Shown: piece by piece, positions 24,354-34,267 of the stretch
Position numbering within the stretch: the first letter of the stretch is position 1
How the letters are laid out: each line of letters begins with the position of its first letter
Source: Bacteroidales bacterium
GTDB taxonomy: Bacteria > Bacteroidota > Bacteroidia > Bacteroidales > JAOZVK01
Direction: 5' to 3'
DNA length: 43,990 nucleotides
NCBI GenBank assembly: GCA_029938185.1
Contig: JAOZVK010000001.1
Coordinates: 1-43,990, forward strand
Notes under the pieces: model-generated
The model's input: only the letters and a program-made list of their open reading frames with translations
Database searches by the model: none
Told to the model about the DNA's origin: nothing
Program-made: the position numbers and the translations under genes

Positions 24354-27300
24354 ATGACAAAAAAAGAAATAAAATCCCTTTGGAAAACGGAACATAAAGA
24401 ATATTCTAAACATGAAATAGGTTCGGGAGTTCAAAATTTTGTGAACGAAATATTAATGTCAAATGATTTTTTTAATCTAAAAAAAGGGAAATTATCAGAT
24501 AAGGAAAGTGAACGAAAAAATGAATTTTTGCTGGAAAAAACAAAAAAACAAAAAAGAGCTGATATAATTATTTATGTTGATAATGAAATTATTATTCCGG
24601 TTGAAGTTGAAAAATATAAAAATATAAATGCCGGTCGTCAACAAATTTTCAACTATCAAAAAGCATGGAATAAAAAATACGGAATACTTACAGATGGCTA
24701 CACATGGATTTTTTATAACAATAAAATAGAAATAAAAACATTTACTCTTGATTTTATCATTGAAAAAACTGAATTGTTTTTGCAATTTTGGGAAGAATAT
24801 ACTCAAACAGAAAATTATTACCTTCAATTTTTTGAACGAGTATTAGAAACCAAAGAACAAGAGCAGATTTTAGATATTGACCAAAACAGAAAAGATTTTT
24901 TTGATGATATTACAAAATTAATAGTAAGCTTTGCAAAAAAGTTAAACCTAAAAGGTTATTTTAACGAATTACCGGAAATAGAAAAAGAAAAAAAATCAAT
25001 CGAAATAACTTATGCTTATTTTATTCAATTTATACTTTATAAAACTCTCGCTGATAATGATTTTGATAACTTTGGCAATGATTTTAAAGAACGTTTAGAT
25101 AGAATTACAAATAATCTGAAAAATAAAACTTATGGAGATATACTTTCTGTAATAAAATCAATAAGCATAATAATTTCCAAAAATATTTATAAACCATTTG
25201 TCAAAGAACAAGAAATAATAAACAATACACTTGAAGAACTTTTAATAAAATCTCAAAATGACATAAAAGATATTTCTGTGTGGTTAGATATTTTTGTGTT
25301 CATAAAAAGATATAATTTTGCAAATGTCCAAAATGAAATTTTTGGATATATATATGAAAATTATTTAAAACAACTGTATGAAAATCAGAATAAAGGACAG
25401 TATTTTACTCCACCAGAAGTGGTCGATTTTATGTTGGAAGAAGTCGGTTATTCAAAAGAAAAACTTAAACATAAAAAAAATGATGAAATATCAATAATTG
25501 ACCCATCATGTGGCAGTGGAACATTTCTTTACAGTGCCGTAAGAAATGTTATAAATAGTAAAGAAAATAATAAAAATCTTGCAGATTTAATATCTGACAA
25601 TATTTTCGGACTTGATATAGAAGAGTTTCCGTTATACCTTGCAGAAATGAGTATAATAATGCGAATGTTACCACTGATAATTAACCAAAAATATAATAAT
25701 CCGATTGACAAAAAAATTAAAATATTTAAAACGAAAGACAGTATTTCTGAATTTCAAAATGTAGCACTCAAAAATACATTAACAGATATAAAACAAGAAT
25801 ACGAGAGGAATAAACAACAACTAAGTTTATTTACAAATGAATTAAATCTTGGTTATACAAGTTATATCAGAGACGAAGACGATTTACAAGGCATGAAAAA
25901 AAGTTTGGAAAATCAAGCAGTGCCGAAGATAGACAGAACACGTTTTGATTTTGTAGTAGGAAATCCGCCGTATATCGGTTATAATCAATGTGCAAGACAA
26001 GATATTCAATTTTTCGTTTGGTTACGTGAAAAAAAAGTAAAATTAAATAATGTTTACGGCGTAAATTTACACAGTGTTCCAAACCGTCCAAAGCGTTATC
26101 GTCCAAATCCAAATTTATATGCCTTTTTTACTGCACTCGGAATTGCTTTGCTAAAAGATAAAGGACAATTTGCTTATATTATTCCTCAAACAATACTTTT
26201 TGCCGGCGATTTAGATACCTTACGTTATCATCTTGCAAAATTTCTAACAATTCGTAAAATAATTATTTCTACAAGTAATATGTTTATTGACAGGGGAGTA
26301 AAACAAAATAAAGCTGTCGCAACTTCAAGTTTAATGCTGTTCGTAGAAAAAATACCACCTGCAAAATTACATGAAGTTGAAATAATTTATTACAAACCCA
26401 CTAACAATGACGTAAAAACAGTTATAGAAAATCTAAAAAATAATAAGCATACGGTTAAAAATAAGATACTTCAAAATAAACTTTTAAAAAATACAACAAA
26501 CTGGAATTTTATAATTCACCCGACAAATGAAATTGAATTTTTAATGAATTATAAAAGAAAATTTGAAGACCTATCTATTTATTACTTACATGAATTAGCG
26601 AAAATTCAATTTAATTCAATTTTTTATTTCGACAGCGGATACGGAATTGATGAACAACAAAAATTACAAAAAAAACCGAATACTGAATATTATTTTTTCC
26701 CAAAACTTCCAATAAAAAATTATACAATAACAGAAAATCGTGGTTTCTGGAAAAATGAACGAAAAAATAAAGAAGATATACAATTTATAAAACTACGACA
26801 AGCAAATCAAAAGTATAATTTATTAGACAGCACTTATAAAATACTTTGGTCATACAGCAATCCTAAACGATTTTATTTTACTGATAAAAAAGTAATTTGG
26901 CCTCGAAATCAAATAAATGCAATAGGTTCTGAAAACTTAAACGAGATTTACTTTTTATTTGCAATTTTAAATTCGCCCGTAACTGATTTTGTTTTAAAGC
27001 GACTACTAAAATCCGAGCATGAAAAGAATTTGCAAATTTCAACAAGCTCTGTAAAAGAATTTATAAAATTACCCAAAATAACTGATTTTAATAAGAACAT
27101 AAAAGAAAAAATAATCAAACTTACCGAAGAATTTATTAAAACAGAAAGTTTTAAACTTACTGATTTTATAAATTTAGATAATTTTCTCATACAAAAATTT
27201 GATAATGTATTTATAAGAGACAAAGAATTGATAATAACAAAGAATGAAAAAGAATATAATTTTTTAATGCAAGATAAATTTGATATAATTTCAAAACAAA

Positions 27301-27476
27301 TAGAAGAAATAAAAACACTTTCAGATTTAAAAAATTTACAAATAATTGATTATCTGCAACAAGCAAAAATTAAAGAAAATATTGATAATCTAATATTTGC
27401 ACTTTATTTTAATATAAAAGACGATGAAAATTTAATCGAAAATAAAAAGAAGCACAAACTTTACAAACTCCTTTAA
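24354..27476 (+). CDS. type IIG restriction enzyme / N6-adenine DNA methyltransferase
   Basis: 1040 residues, nuclease and methylase in one chain. Residues about 60-130 hold a PD-(D/E)xK-like site (RADIIIYVDNEIIIPVEVEK) and the GRQQIFNYQKAWNKKYGILT stretch seen in such nucleases. A helical linker follows, then GQYFTPPEVVDFMLEE, motif I DPSCGSGTF (Asp383) and motif IV NPPY (537-540). The last ~350 residues, with WPRNQINAIGS, should be the target-recognition domain. It would methylate one strand of an asymmetric site and cut nearby. No separate specificity or nuclease subunit is adjacent. It lies alone between pyrC and a TPR gene, as expected for a transferred defence gene. The recognition site cannot be read from sequence. 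Confidence 0.9.
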   Translation: MTKKEIKSLWKTEHKEYSKHEIGSGVQNFVNEILMSNDFFNLKKGKLSDKESERKNEFLLEKTKKQKRADIIIYVDNEIIIPVEVEKYKNINAGRQQIFNYQKAWNKKYGILTDGYTWIFYNNKIEIKTFTLDFIIEKTELFLQFWEEYTQTENYYLQFFERVLETKEQEQILDIDQNRKDFFDDITKLIVSFAKKLNLKGYFNELPEIEKEKKSIEITYAYFIQFILYKTLADNDFDNFGNDFKERLDRITNNLKNKTYGDILSVIKSISIIISKNIYKPFVKEQEIINNTLEELLIKSQNDIKDISVWLDIFVFIKRYNFANVQNEIFGYIYENYLKQLYENQNKGQYFTPPEVVDFMLEEVGYSKEKLKHKKNDEISIIDPSCGSGTFLYSAVRNVINSKENNKNLADLISDNIFGLDIEEFPLYLAEMSIIMRMLPLIINQKYNNPIDKKIKIFKTKDSISEFQNVALKNTLTDIKQEYERNKQQLSLFTNELNLGYTSYIRDEDDLQGMKKSLENQAVPKIDRTRFDFVVGNPPYIGYNQCARQDIQFFVWLREKKVKLNNVYGVNLHSVPNRPKRYRPNPNLYAFFTALGIALLKDKGQFAYIIPQTILFAGDLDTLRYHLAKFLTIRKIIISTSNMFIDRGVKQNKAVATSSLMLFVEKIPPAKLHEVEIIYYKPTNNDVKTVIENLKNNKHTVKNKILQNKLLKNTTNWNFIIHPTNEIEFLMNYKRKFEDLSIYYLHELAKIQFNSIFYFDSGYGIDEQQKLQKKPNTEYYFFPKLPIKNYTITENRGFWKNERKNKEDIQFIKLRQANQKYNLLDSTYKILWSYSNPKRFYFTDKKVIWPRNQINAIGSENLNEIYFLFAILNSPVTDFVLKRLLKSEHEKNLQISTSSVKEFIKLPKITDFNKNIKEKIIKLTEEFIKTESFKLTDFINLDNFLIQKFDNVFIRDKELIITKNEKEYNFLMQDKFDIISKQIEEIKTLSDLKNLQIIDYLQQAKIKENIDNLIFALYFNIKDDENLIENKKKHKLYKLL

Positions 27477-27530
27477 ATGAAGATAAAGTTGCTATCATTG
27501 GCTAAATGCTATTGGTAGCCATATTTGTTA

Positions 27531-27648
27531 AAAACTAAAATTCTGGCATTTGTTTTTGCACAATTAACTGTATGGTAGCGATTTGCAAAAATATATATAA
27601 GCCACATTAAATATCAAGCGAAAACAACATTAAACAGGTCGAAGACCT
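27531..27648 (-). repeat. ~100-bp dispersed repeat, family 1, diverged and enlarged
   Basis: GGCATTTGTTTTTGCACAAT...ATAAGCCACATTAAATATC and then a second ACATTAAACAGGTCGAAGAC CT end. The right end appears duplicated, so two copies may be nested. It fills most of the gap before the TPR gene. Confidence 0.6.
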
Positions 27649-27663
27649 TTAAATACATAAACT

Positions 27664-29484
27664 GTGAAAAAATTTATACTCTTATTAGTAATATCTGTAA
27701 TTTCAATTGTTATTACAAGTGCACAAAATTATACATCAGATAGTCAGCTTGCACAAAACTATTTTAAAGCAAAACAATATGATAAGGCATCAGTATTGTA
27801 CGAAAAATTATACAAAAAAACTAGTTCAAAATTTTATTTTAAATATTTGCTCGAAAGTTTAATTGAGCTTAACGAGTTTTCTAATGCTGAAAAAATGATA
27901 AAAAAGAAGCTTAGAGGAAGAAATATTGATATAACATATTATGTTGATTTGGGTTATTTATATAAAAAGCAAAATAAGCCTGAAAAGGCTACATCTCAAT
28001 TTGAGAAAGCATTAAAAAAATTCCCAAATGATCAATATAAAATAAGAAGATTGGCAAATGCATTTATTTCTAAAAAGGAATATGATTATGCCGAAAAGGT
28101 TTATTTAAAAGCCCAAGAAAATACAAGCTATACTTTTCTTTTTGATTTGGCTAATTTATATACACTTCAACGAAAATATCAGCAAATGATTGATATTTAT
28201 CTTGATTTATTAAATAAAAATGAAAAAAATCTTAAAACAGTTCAAAATAGACTAAGATATTGGATTAATAATGATTTTGATGATAGTTTTAAATCAATAC
28301 TTAGAAAAAGTCTATTAAGGCGTATACAAAAATTATTGAAAAATGATATTTTTGAAAAAATGCTGATTTGGTTATATATTCAAGAAAAGGATTTCAAAAA
28401 TGCATTTCGTCAAGCAAAAGCTATTGATAAAAGAAATAATGAGTTGGGACATAGAGTGGTAGCAATTGGTAATTTGGCTCGTTCCAATAATGATTTAGAT
28501 GTTTCGTACAAAGCATACAAGTATGTTGCAGATAAAGGTCGAGGGAGTATGTATTATTATGAATCTAAGTCGGGTATGTTGAGTGTTTTGTATAAAAAAG
28601 TTAATTTAAGACAAATAAGAACCGAACAGGAAATATCAAATTTAGAAAAACAATACTTAACAACAATAAACGAACTCGGTCGCTCAACTCAAACTATAAA
28701 CCTGATAAGAGACTTGGCACACCTTCAAGCATTTTATTTAAATAAAGCTTCTGATGCCATAAGTCTACTTAATAGTGCTTTAAGTATTGGGAACTTACCT
28801 TCAAATCTTAAAGGTATTGTAAAAATTGAATTAGGTGATATTTTGTTATTAACTGGTGATATTTATGAAGCTACATTTGCATATGCTCAAGCTGAAAAAG
28901 CAAACAAATCAAATAGTATTGGTTATGAAGCAAGATTCAAAAAAGCAAAATTAGCTTATTTTGATGGTAAGTTCAAATGGTCTTTAGCTCAACTTATAGT
29001 ACTGAAATCTAATACATCTAAACTTATTGCAAATGATGCTTTTCAACTGTCAATGTTTATTAAAAAAAATATAGAACAAGATTCAAATACAACAGCAATG
29101 AAAATATTTGCAAGAGCCGATTTATATAGTAATCAAAATAACGATTCTCTTGCATTGATAACATATGATACAATAATTAATGAGTTTAGTGGACAGGAAA
29201 TTACTGCAAATGTGTATTTTAATAAAGCAAAAATTAAACTAAAAAATGGTGATTTCAATACAGCCGTAAAGTATTTTAAAGAAGTAGTTTCAAAATATTC
29301 GTATGATTTGTTGGCTGATGATGCAATGTATTCATTGGCACAAATATATGATTATAATTTGAAAGATAAGAATAAGGCAAAGCAAGCATACAAAAATATT
29401 ATTTTAAACTATAAGGGGAGTATATTTACAGTTGAGGCTCAAAAAAGATTTAGAATATTAAGGGGTGATAATATTGAGCAATAG
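27664..29484 (+). CDS. exported TPR-repeat protein
   Basis: 606 residues with a GTG start and a signal peptide (KKFILLLVISVISIVITSAQ). The mature part is a chain of tetratricopeptide repeats (AQNYFKAKQYDKASVLYEKL, LGYLYKKQNKPEKATSQFEK, and near the end DAMYSLAQIYDYNLKDKNKA). The C-terminal repeats resemble YbgF/outer-membrane assembly TPR proteins. Probably a periplasmic scaffold. Specific role not recognised. Not close enough to the next gene to be an obvious operon. Confidence 0.85.
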   Translation: MKKFILLLVISVISIVITSAQNYTSDSQLAQNYFKAKQYDKASVLYEKLYKKTSSKFYFKYLLESLIELNEFSNAEKMIKKKLRGRNIDITYYVDLGYLYKKQNKPEKATSQFEKALKKFPNDQYKIRRLANAFISKKEYDYAEKVYLKAQENTSYTFLFDLANLYTLQRKYQQMIDIYLDLLNKNEKNLKTVQNRLRYWINNDFDDSFKSILRKSLLRRIQKLLKNDIFEKMLIWLYIQEKDFKNAFRQAKAIDKRNNELGHRVVAIGNLARSNNDLDVSYKAYKYVADKGRGSMYYYESKSGMLSVLYKKVNLRQIRTEQEISNLEKQYLTTINELGRSTQTINLIRDLAHLQAFYLNKASDAISLLNSALSIGNLPSNLKGIVKIELGDILLLTGDIYEATFAYAQAEKANKSNSIGYEARFKKAKLAYFDGKFKWSLAQLIVLKSNTSKLIANDAFQLSMFIKKNIEQDSNTTAMKIFARADLYSNQNNDSLALITYDTIINEFSGQEITANVYFNKAKIKLKNGDFNTAVKYFKEVVSKYSYDLLADDAMYSLAQIYDYNLKDKNKAKQAYKNIILNYKGSIFTVEAQKRFRILRGDNIEQ

Positions 29485-29522
29485 TTTAGCTTTTCTATCT
29501 TTTATTTTGTTTACGCATGATA

Positions 29523-29630
29523 TAAGGTCTACGACCTATTTAATAACATAATTGCTTGACATATAATCAACTGTATTTCAAAAAACAATCTCATTATAAA
29601 ATTGGTAATAACTTTTGTATGGGTGCTTAT
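29523..29630 (+). repeat. ~100-bp dispersed repeat, family 1
   Basis: TAAGGTCTACGACCTATTTA...ATTGCTTGAC...AATAACTTTTGTATGGGTGC. It begins 38 bases after the TPR gene stop. Confidence 0.65.
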
Positions 29631-29662
29631 AATGAGCTGTATTTTAGTAGTATTTAAATAAA

Positions 29663-29954
29663 TTCAGACTTCCTGACATAAGTAGGTAATTGTATAAAAT
29701 CGACACTTTGTAAAGTTGTAACTTATTGTAATTCTGGCGTAAACAAAATTGTTAATTGTCCATTATTCATTGTTAATTACTTAGGAGTATTTTATAATGA
29801 CACGACAATCAACAATTCAAAATATTTAATCATCTGATAATAAATACAAACATCAAATATATGTTCTTAAAAAAGTGTCGGTTTAAAATTCTTCTGTTCT
29901 CAATAATTCATCTTAACGATCAATTGATTAAGCTTGTTGGTCAGGAAGTCTGAA
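29663..29954. mobile_element. 292-bp element with perfect 15-bp terminal inverted repeats
   Basis: The ends are TTCAGACTTCCTGAC (29663-29677) and GTCAGGAAGTCTGAA (29940-29954). A second, inner inverted pair CGACACTTT/AAAGTGTCG lies at 29701-29709 and 29872-29880. No transposase frame inside. A 29-base piece (29689-29717) recurs inverted at 2341-2369. It looks like a non-autonomous element. Confidence 0.65.
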
Positions 29955-30036
29955 ATTTGAAGCTTGTTTTTATAATTTCATAAATATGAAAATTTTAAAA
30001 TTTAAAAATACCAATAAGTTTATGATAAGAATTAAG

Positions 30037-30044
30037 TATATTTG
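30037..30044 (+). promoter_or_regulatory. putative -7 element
   Basis: TATATTTG (TAnnTTTG) 37 bases before the ATG of the next gene. No clear -33 TTG. Confidence 0.45.
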
Positions 30045-30081
30045 TGCGTTCTAAAAAAACAAATTATAAAAAAAATAATTT

Positions 30082-31407
30082 ATGAAGAAAATAATCATAT
30101 ATGTTTTCCTTTTATTTTTCACAATCATAGAAATAAATATAGTTGCACAAAATCAACTAAAAAAACAAACTCCCAAAACTGCCTGTCTAAAAAATATTTC
30201 GATATATAGGGAATTTCAGAAAATAAAGCTATATAACAGAGCTGCTGTTGCTTGGGAAAGTGTTTATACGGAATGTCCTAAAATAAAAAAATATATTTAT
30301 ACTGATGGAGTAAAGATATATAGAAAATTAATTGATAAAGAAAAAAACACAATAAAAAAAGAAAAACTAATAAACAAGTTGTTAGAAATATACGATAATC
30401 GTATAAAGTATTTTGGTGACGAAGGATTTGTAATAGGAAAAAAAGGTTTAGATTTAATAAGATATAGAAAAAAAGATATTGATATTGCATATAAATATCT
30501 TTCTAAATCAATCGAACTAAGAAAGGAAAATGCAGGGGCTGGTGTTGTTTTGGCACATATGCAAATTACAATGAAATTTTATAAGGAGGATAAAAAAAAT
30601 AGTTCCGAAGCAATAAATAATTATATAAATTCATATGATATTATAAGATCACAAATTGTTAAAAATAAGAATAAATTATATATAAAAAAGTTATTAAAAG
30701 TTAAATATAAAATTAATAAATCATTTAAAAGCAGTAATATATATAAAACAAATTTATATAGCGAAATGCTTAAAAATAGATATAAAGAAAACTTTAACGA
30801 TTATAAAAAAATATCATTAATTCAAAATATACTTGAGAGTACAAATAAAATTGAAACAGAATTATACAAAAATGTTTCCTTGCGATTATATGAATACTCC
30901 AAACAAGCTTACTCGTCATACAAAATAGCAAGATATTATATGGTAAATAAAAATTATGTTGAAGCTGTTAAATATCTTGATAAATCAATTGAAACAGAGA
31001 TTAATAGCAAGCGAAAATCTAAATATTATTATGATTTAGCATTAATAAATTTATCTGGCTTAAATAATATTCCCAAAGCAAAAATGCTTGTATCAAAATC
31101 TATCGGCTTAAATAAAAAATATGGAAAAGCATATATTTTACTTGGCGATATATATGTAGCAGCAAGCAGTATATATGGTAATAACAATTTTGAACAAAGG
31201 GCAATGTATTGGTTAGCAGTTGATAAATATAAAATAGCCAAATCAATTGATAAAAAATATACAAAAATTGCTAATAAAAAAATATACCAATACAAGGATT
31301 ATTTTCCTGCCAAAAATGATATATTTTTCAATGGTTATAAAGCTGGTGATAAATATCATATAAAAAGTTGGATAAATGAAACTACCAAAATTAGAGCGAG
31401 AACTTAG
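30082..31407 (+). CDS. exported TPR-like protein
   Basis: 441 residues. A signal peptide (IIIYVFLLFFTIIEINIVAQ) is followed by helical repeats of TPR type (YREFQKIKLYNRAAVAWESV, DIAYKYLSKSIELRKENAGA, YYMVNKNYVEAVKYLDKSIE, KAYILLGDIYVAASSIYG). The C-terminal part YFPAKNDIFFNGYKAGDKYH is typical of a Bacteroidota periplasmic TPR family. Molecular role unknown. The TAG stop is followed at once by the left end of a MITE-like element. Confidence 0.8.
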   Translation: MKKIIIYVFLLFFTIIEINIVAQNQLKKQTPKTACLKNISIYREFQKIKLYNRAAVAWESVYTECPKIKKYIYTDGVKIYRKLIDKEKNTIKKEKLINKLLEIYDNRIKYFGDEGFVIGKKGLDLIRYRKKDIDIAYKYLSKSIELRKENAGAGVVLAHMQITMKFYKEDKKNSSEAINNYINSYDIIRSQIVKNKNKLYIKKLLKVKYKINKSFKSSNIYKTNLYSEMLKNRYKENFNDYKKISLIQNILESTNKIETELYKNVSLRLYEYSKQAYSSYKIARYYMVNKNYVEAVKYLDKSIETEINSKRKSKYYYDLALINLSGLNNIPKAKMLVSKSIGLNKKYGKAYILLGDIYVAASSIYGNNNFEQRAMYWLAVDKYKIAKSIDKKYTKIANKKIYQYKDYFPAKNDIFFNGYKAGDKYHIKSWINETTKIRART

Positions 31408-31533
31408 GGCTATCCGCGTAAAGTTGGACAGTGTTGTTTATCAGGTATTTTGTAACAGGATAAAAATCAATCCTGTTAATCCTGTAAATCCTGTCAAAAA
31501 AATAAAATAATGTCCAATACCAAACGTGTAGCC
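31408..31533. mobile_element. MITE-like element, GGCTAC/GTAGCC family
   Basis: 126 bp; ends GGCTATCCGCGTAAAGTTGG and CCAA...ACGTGTAGCC. The interior has the same three AATCCTGT repeats and CAAAAAAATAAAATAATG stretch as the copy at 7224-7348. It begins at the base after the TAG stop of the TPR-like gene. A small perfect hairpin (TTCAGTCT/AGACTGAA, 31599-31624) lies further on, before the ATPase gene. Confidence 0.75.
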
Positions 31534-31679
31534 TAACTTAGCATAGCGAAGCTGCAAAAAAAATTGCTTAATTATTACTTTTAATAAGTCTGATAGTCTT
31601 CAGTCTACAGCAATGAAGACTGAATTTAAGAAAGTTGTATACTTGATTATAAATTGCTTAAACAAACAAAAATAAAATT

Positions 31680-33191
31680 ATGGAAAATCCTTTTGCAGAT
31701 TATGGTTCAATAGTTTTTGGTGACAGATTTATCGGAAGAAAAGAAGAGATAAAGGCTGTTCAAAACAGAATTTTCGGAAAAGCATATGGAAATCTTGCAA
31801 TACAGGGATTACCGAGAATTGGAAAATCAAGTCTTGCGTGGAAAGCAATTCTGGAATATAATGATGAATTTGAAAAAAAACAATTACTTACTATATTGGT
31901 AGAAGTTGGAGAAATAAAAACTACAACTGAATTTTTTAATACAATATTAAGAGAACTTAATAAGACGCTTTCAAAAAAAGGAATAAATGAGTTTAAAGAT
32001 TTGTATACTCAAATTTTACAAAGTCAAAGCCCTACCGAAAAAAGAATGTTAATCAAAGATTATTTTGAATTTATTAAAAATAAAGGCTTTCGAGTAATTT
32101 ATATATTAGATGAATTTGATAGTGTTAGAAATTATTTTGATGCCCACGATTTTCAACTATTAAGAGCATTATCATACAGTCCTAAAACAAAAATATGTAT
32201 TGTAACTATTTCACGACGAAGACTATCCGAAATTGAAGAAAAAGGTGGAGGTGGTTCTAATTTTTATCAAACTTTTAGTGATATTTATCTTGGTATGTAT
32301 AATGACAATGATTTGTCAGAATATTGGGAAAAGTTTTTTAACAGTCGTATTCATATTTCTAAAGAAGGGAAACAAAAGATTTATGAATTTGCAGGTCGGC
32401 ATCCATTTTTATTAGATTTATTCAATTATCATCTTTATAATAATTTAACAGACAACATAATACAATCAATTGACAAAACAAGAGAAAATATAAAATTAAC
32501 TATACTAAACAACTACAAAACTATTTTAGATTTACTGAAAGAAGAAAAATTAGATACAAAGTTATTTCAAATTATTGTTGGTCCAGTTTATAATATTACT
32601 GTCACAGATGCTGAAAAGTTGGAGCGATATAATTTGGTAGTTAAAAGCGAAAGTAAAACAATAGATATAGGAAACAGGACAAAAGGATATGATGCATTCT
32701 CACAGGATTTTGAAAATTTCCTAATAATGAAAAAAAGAGAAATGCCTATTTGGGATTTATGGAGTGAAACCGAAATAAAACTAAGACAAATTGTTTTAAA
32801 ATGGTTAGTTGAAAAATATGGCAGAAACTGGATTCCAAAGTTTAGAAAATTACAAAATAAGGAAAAGCTAATCGCATCGTTTGAAAATATGCAATTACGA
32901 GAAAAAAAGAGCTTTCCTGACACATATTCAGAAAATTTATTAGATTTTACATATCCGGCAGAACTTTTTGATAAGTTTATGCGAGTTGAATGGAAATGGT
33001 TTAAAGAAATATTTGGAAAAGATATGCAACATTGGAAACATAAATTTGAAGTTCTTGCAAGAATACGAAACCCATTAGCTCATAATAAAGAAAACATACT
33101 TAAAGACTTTGAGAAAAATCAAGCAAAAGCATATTGTGAAGAAGTGATTAGTAAGATAGATGCATGGCAAAAAAGACAAGAAATAATATAA
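31680..33191 (+). CDS. STAND-like ATPase with C-terminal HEPN-type motif (candidate defence gene)
   Basis: 503 residues, soluble. The start NPFADYGSIVFGDRFIGRKE leads to the P-loop QGLPRIGKSS (42-51) and Walker B RVIYILDEFD (138-147), an NTPase of the archaeal-ATPase/STAND type; a winged-helix region probably follows (about 270-350). The last ~150 residues are helical with RNPLAH (Arg463 to His468), the RX4H ribonuclease motif of HEPN domains. Family knowledge links such STAND-HEPN proteins to NTP-dependent defence, where a trigger releases RNA cleavage. Single gene; neighbours include a type IIG enzyme and an MNT/HEPN pair. Its stop codon begins a family-1 repeat. Function is inferred. Confidence 0.75.
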   Translation: MENPFADYGSIVFGDRFIGRKEEIKAVQNRIFGKAYGNLAIQGLPRIGKSSLAWKAILEYNDEFEKKQLLTILVEVGEIKTTTEFFNTILRELNKTLSKKGINEFKDLYTQILQSQSPTEKRMLIKDYFEFIKNKGFRVIYILDEFDSVRNYFDAHDFQLLRALSYSPKTKICIVTISRRRLSEIEEKGGGGSNFYQTFSDIYLGMYNDNDLSEYWEKFFNSRIHISKEGKQKIYEFAGRHPFLLDLFNYHLYNNLTDNIIQSIDKTRENIKLTILNNYKTILDLLKEEKLDTKLFQIIVGPVYNITVTDAEKLERYNLVVKSESKTIDIGNRTKGYDAFSQDFENFLIMKKREMPIWDLWSETEIKLRQIVLKWLVEKYGRNWIPKFRKLQNKEKLIASFENMQLREKKSFPDTYSENLLDFTYPAELFDKFMRVEWKWFKEIFGKDMQHWKHKFEVLARIRNPLAHNKENILKDFEKNQAKAYCEEVISKIDAWQKRQEII

Positions 33192-33270
33192 GGTCTTCGA
33201 TTTGTTTATAGTTACTTACGCATGATATATAATTAACTGCAATTCAGAAAATAAGCTCTATATAAAAATT
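33189..33270 (+). repeat. ~100-bp dispersed repeat, family 1
   Basis: TAAGGTCTTCGATTTG, then GTTACTTACGCATGAT. The first three bases are the stop codon of the ATPase gene. Confidence 0.65.
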
Positions 33271-33329
33271 ACAACCTAATTTTATATAGTTAATTTTTGA
33301 AATATGAAACATAACACATTTTTCGATTT

Positions 33330-34187
33330 ATGATAAGCGAACAAAAGAAAGAAAACTGGACTCTTGTAATAAAACCAAAACGTCATTTGTTTGATGTCAA
33401 TCTAAAAGAGCTATGGAAGTACAGAGATTTGATTATACTTTTTGTAAGAAGAGATTTTGTTTCAAAGTACAAGCAAACAATTTTGGGACCTCTATGGTTT
33501 ATAATTCAACCTCTTTTGACAACAATAATGTTTACTGTTGTTTTTGGTCATATTGCTGGAATATCAACTAATGGCTTACCTCAAGTTTTGTTTTATATGT
33601 CGGGGATAGTTAGTTGGAACTATTTTTCTACATGTATTAATTCTACTTCAAATACATTTTTACAAAATGCTCACATATTCGGCAAGGTTTATTTTCCCAG
33701 ACTTACAGTTCCTATTTCGATTGTTATTTCAAATTTAATACAATTTGTTATTCAGTTTGTTTTTCTTTTGTTTTTTATGCTTTATTTTTGGATAAGTGGA
33801 GCTAATTTCACACCCAATATTTATATTCTCCTAATTCCTTTTTTATTAATCTTGATGGCTGGATTAGGACTTGGTTTTGGAATTGTAATATCTTCTTTAA
33901 CAACAAAATATAGAGATTTAACAAATCTTGTTTCGTTTGGAATACAACTTTGGATGTATGCTACTCCAGTTATTTATCCTCTTTCCGAAATACCTGAAAA
34001 ATATAGTTTAATAATAATTGCAAATCCTGTTTCGGCAATAGTTGAAACTTTTAGATATAGTTTGCTTGGAGGTTCCGAACCAAGTTTATATAACCTTCTA
34101 TACAGTTTTGTTTTTATGATTGTAATTCTTAGTATCGGTATTTTAATGTTCAATAGAATTGAGAAAAGTTTTATGGATACTGTTTAG
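33330..34187 (+). CDS. ABC-2 type permease for polysaccharide export (Wzm/TagG type), orphan
   Basis: 285 residues with about six membrane segments. The N-terminal RDLIILFVRRDFVSKYKQTI and LGPLWFIIQPLLTTIMFTVV stretches are the signature of permeases that export O-antigen, capsule or teichoic-acid precursors. These normally need a dedicated ATPase (Wzt) encoded next to them. Here the next genes are an MNT/HEPN pair, and no ATP-binding cassette gene is in the window. The partner may be elsewhere, or the operon was cut by insertion of the accessory genes. Confidence 0.88.
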   Translation: MISEQKKENWTLVIKPKRHLFDVNLKELWKYRDLIILFVRRDFVSKYKQTILGPLWFIIQPLLTTIMFTVVFGHIAGISTNGLPQVLFYMSGIVSWNYFSTCINSTSNTFLQNAHIFGKVYFPRLTVPISIVISNLIQFVIQFVFLLFFMLYFWISGANFTPNIYILLIPFLLILMAGLGLGFGIVISSLTTKYRDLTNLVSFGIQLWMYATPVIYPLSEIPEKYSLIIIANPVSAIVETFRYSLLGGSEPSLYNLLYSFVFMIVILSIGILMFNRIEKSFMDTV

Positions 34188-34267
34188 TGAACGCTTGTTA
34201 TTTTATGATTAAAATAAAGATCAAAAACTTATCTATTTATAAATAAAATAGAAATTTGAAAAAAGAA

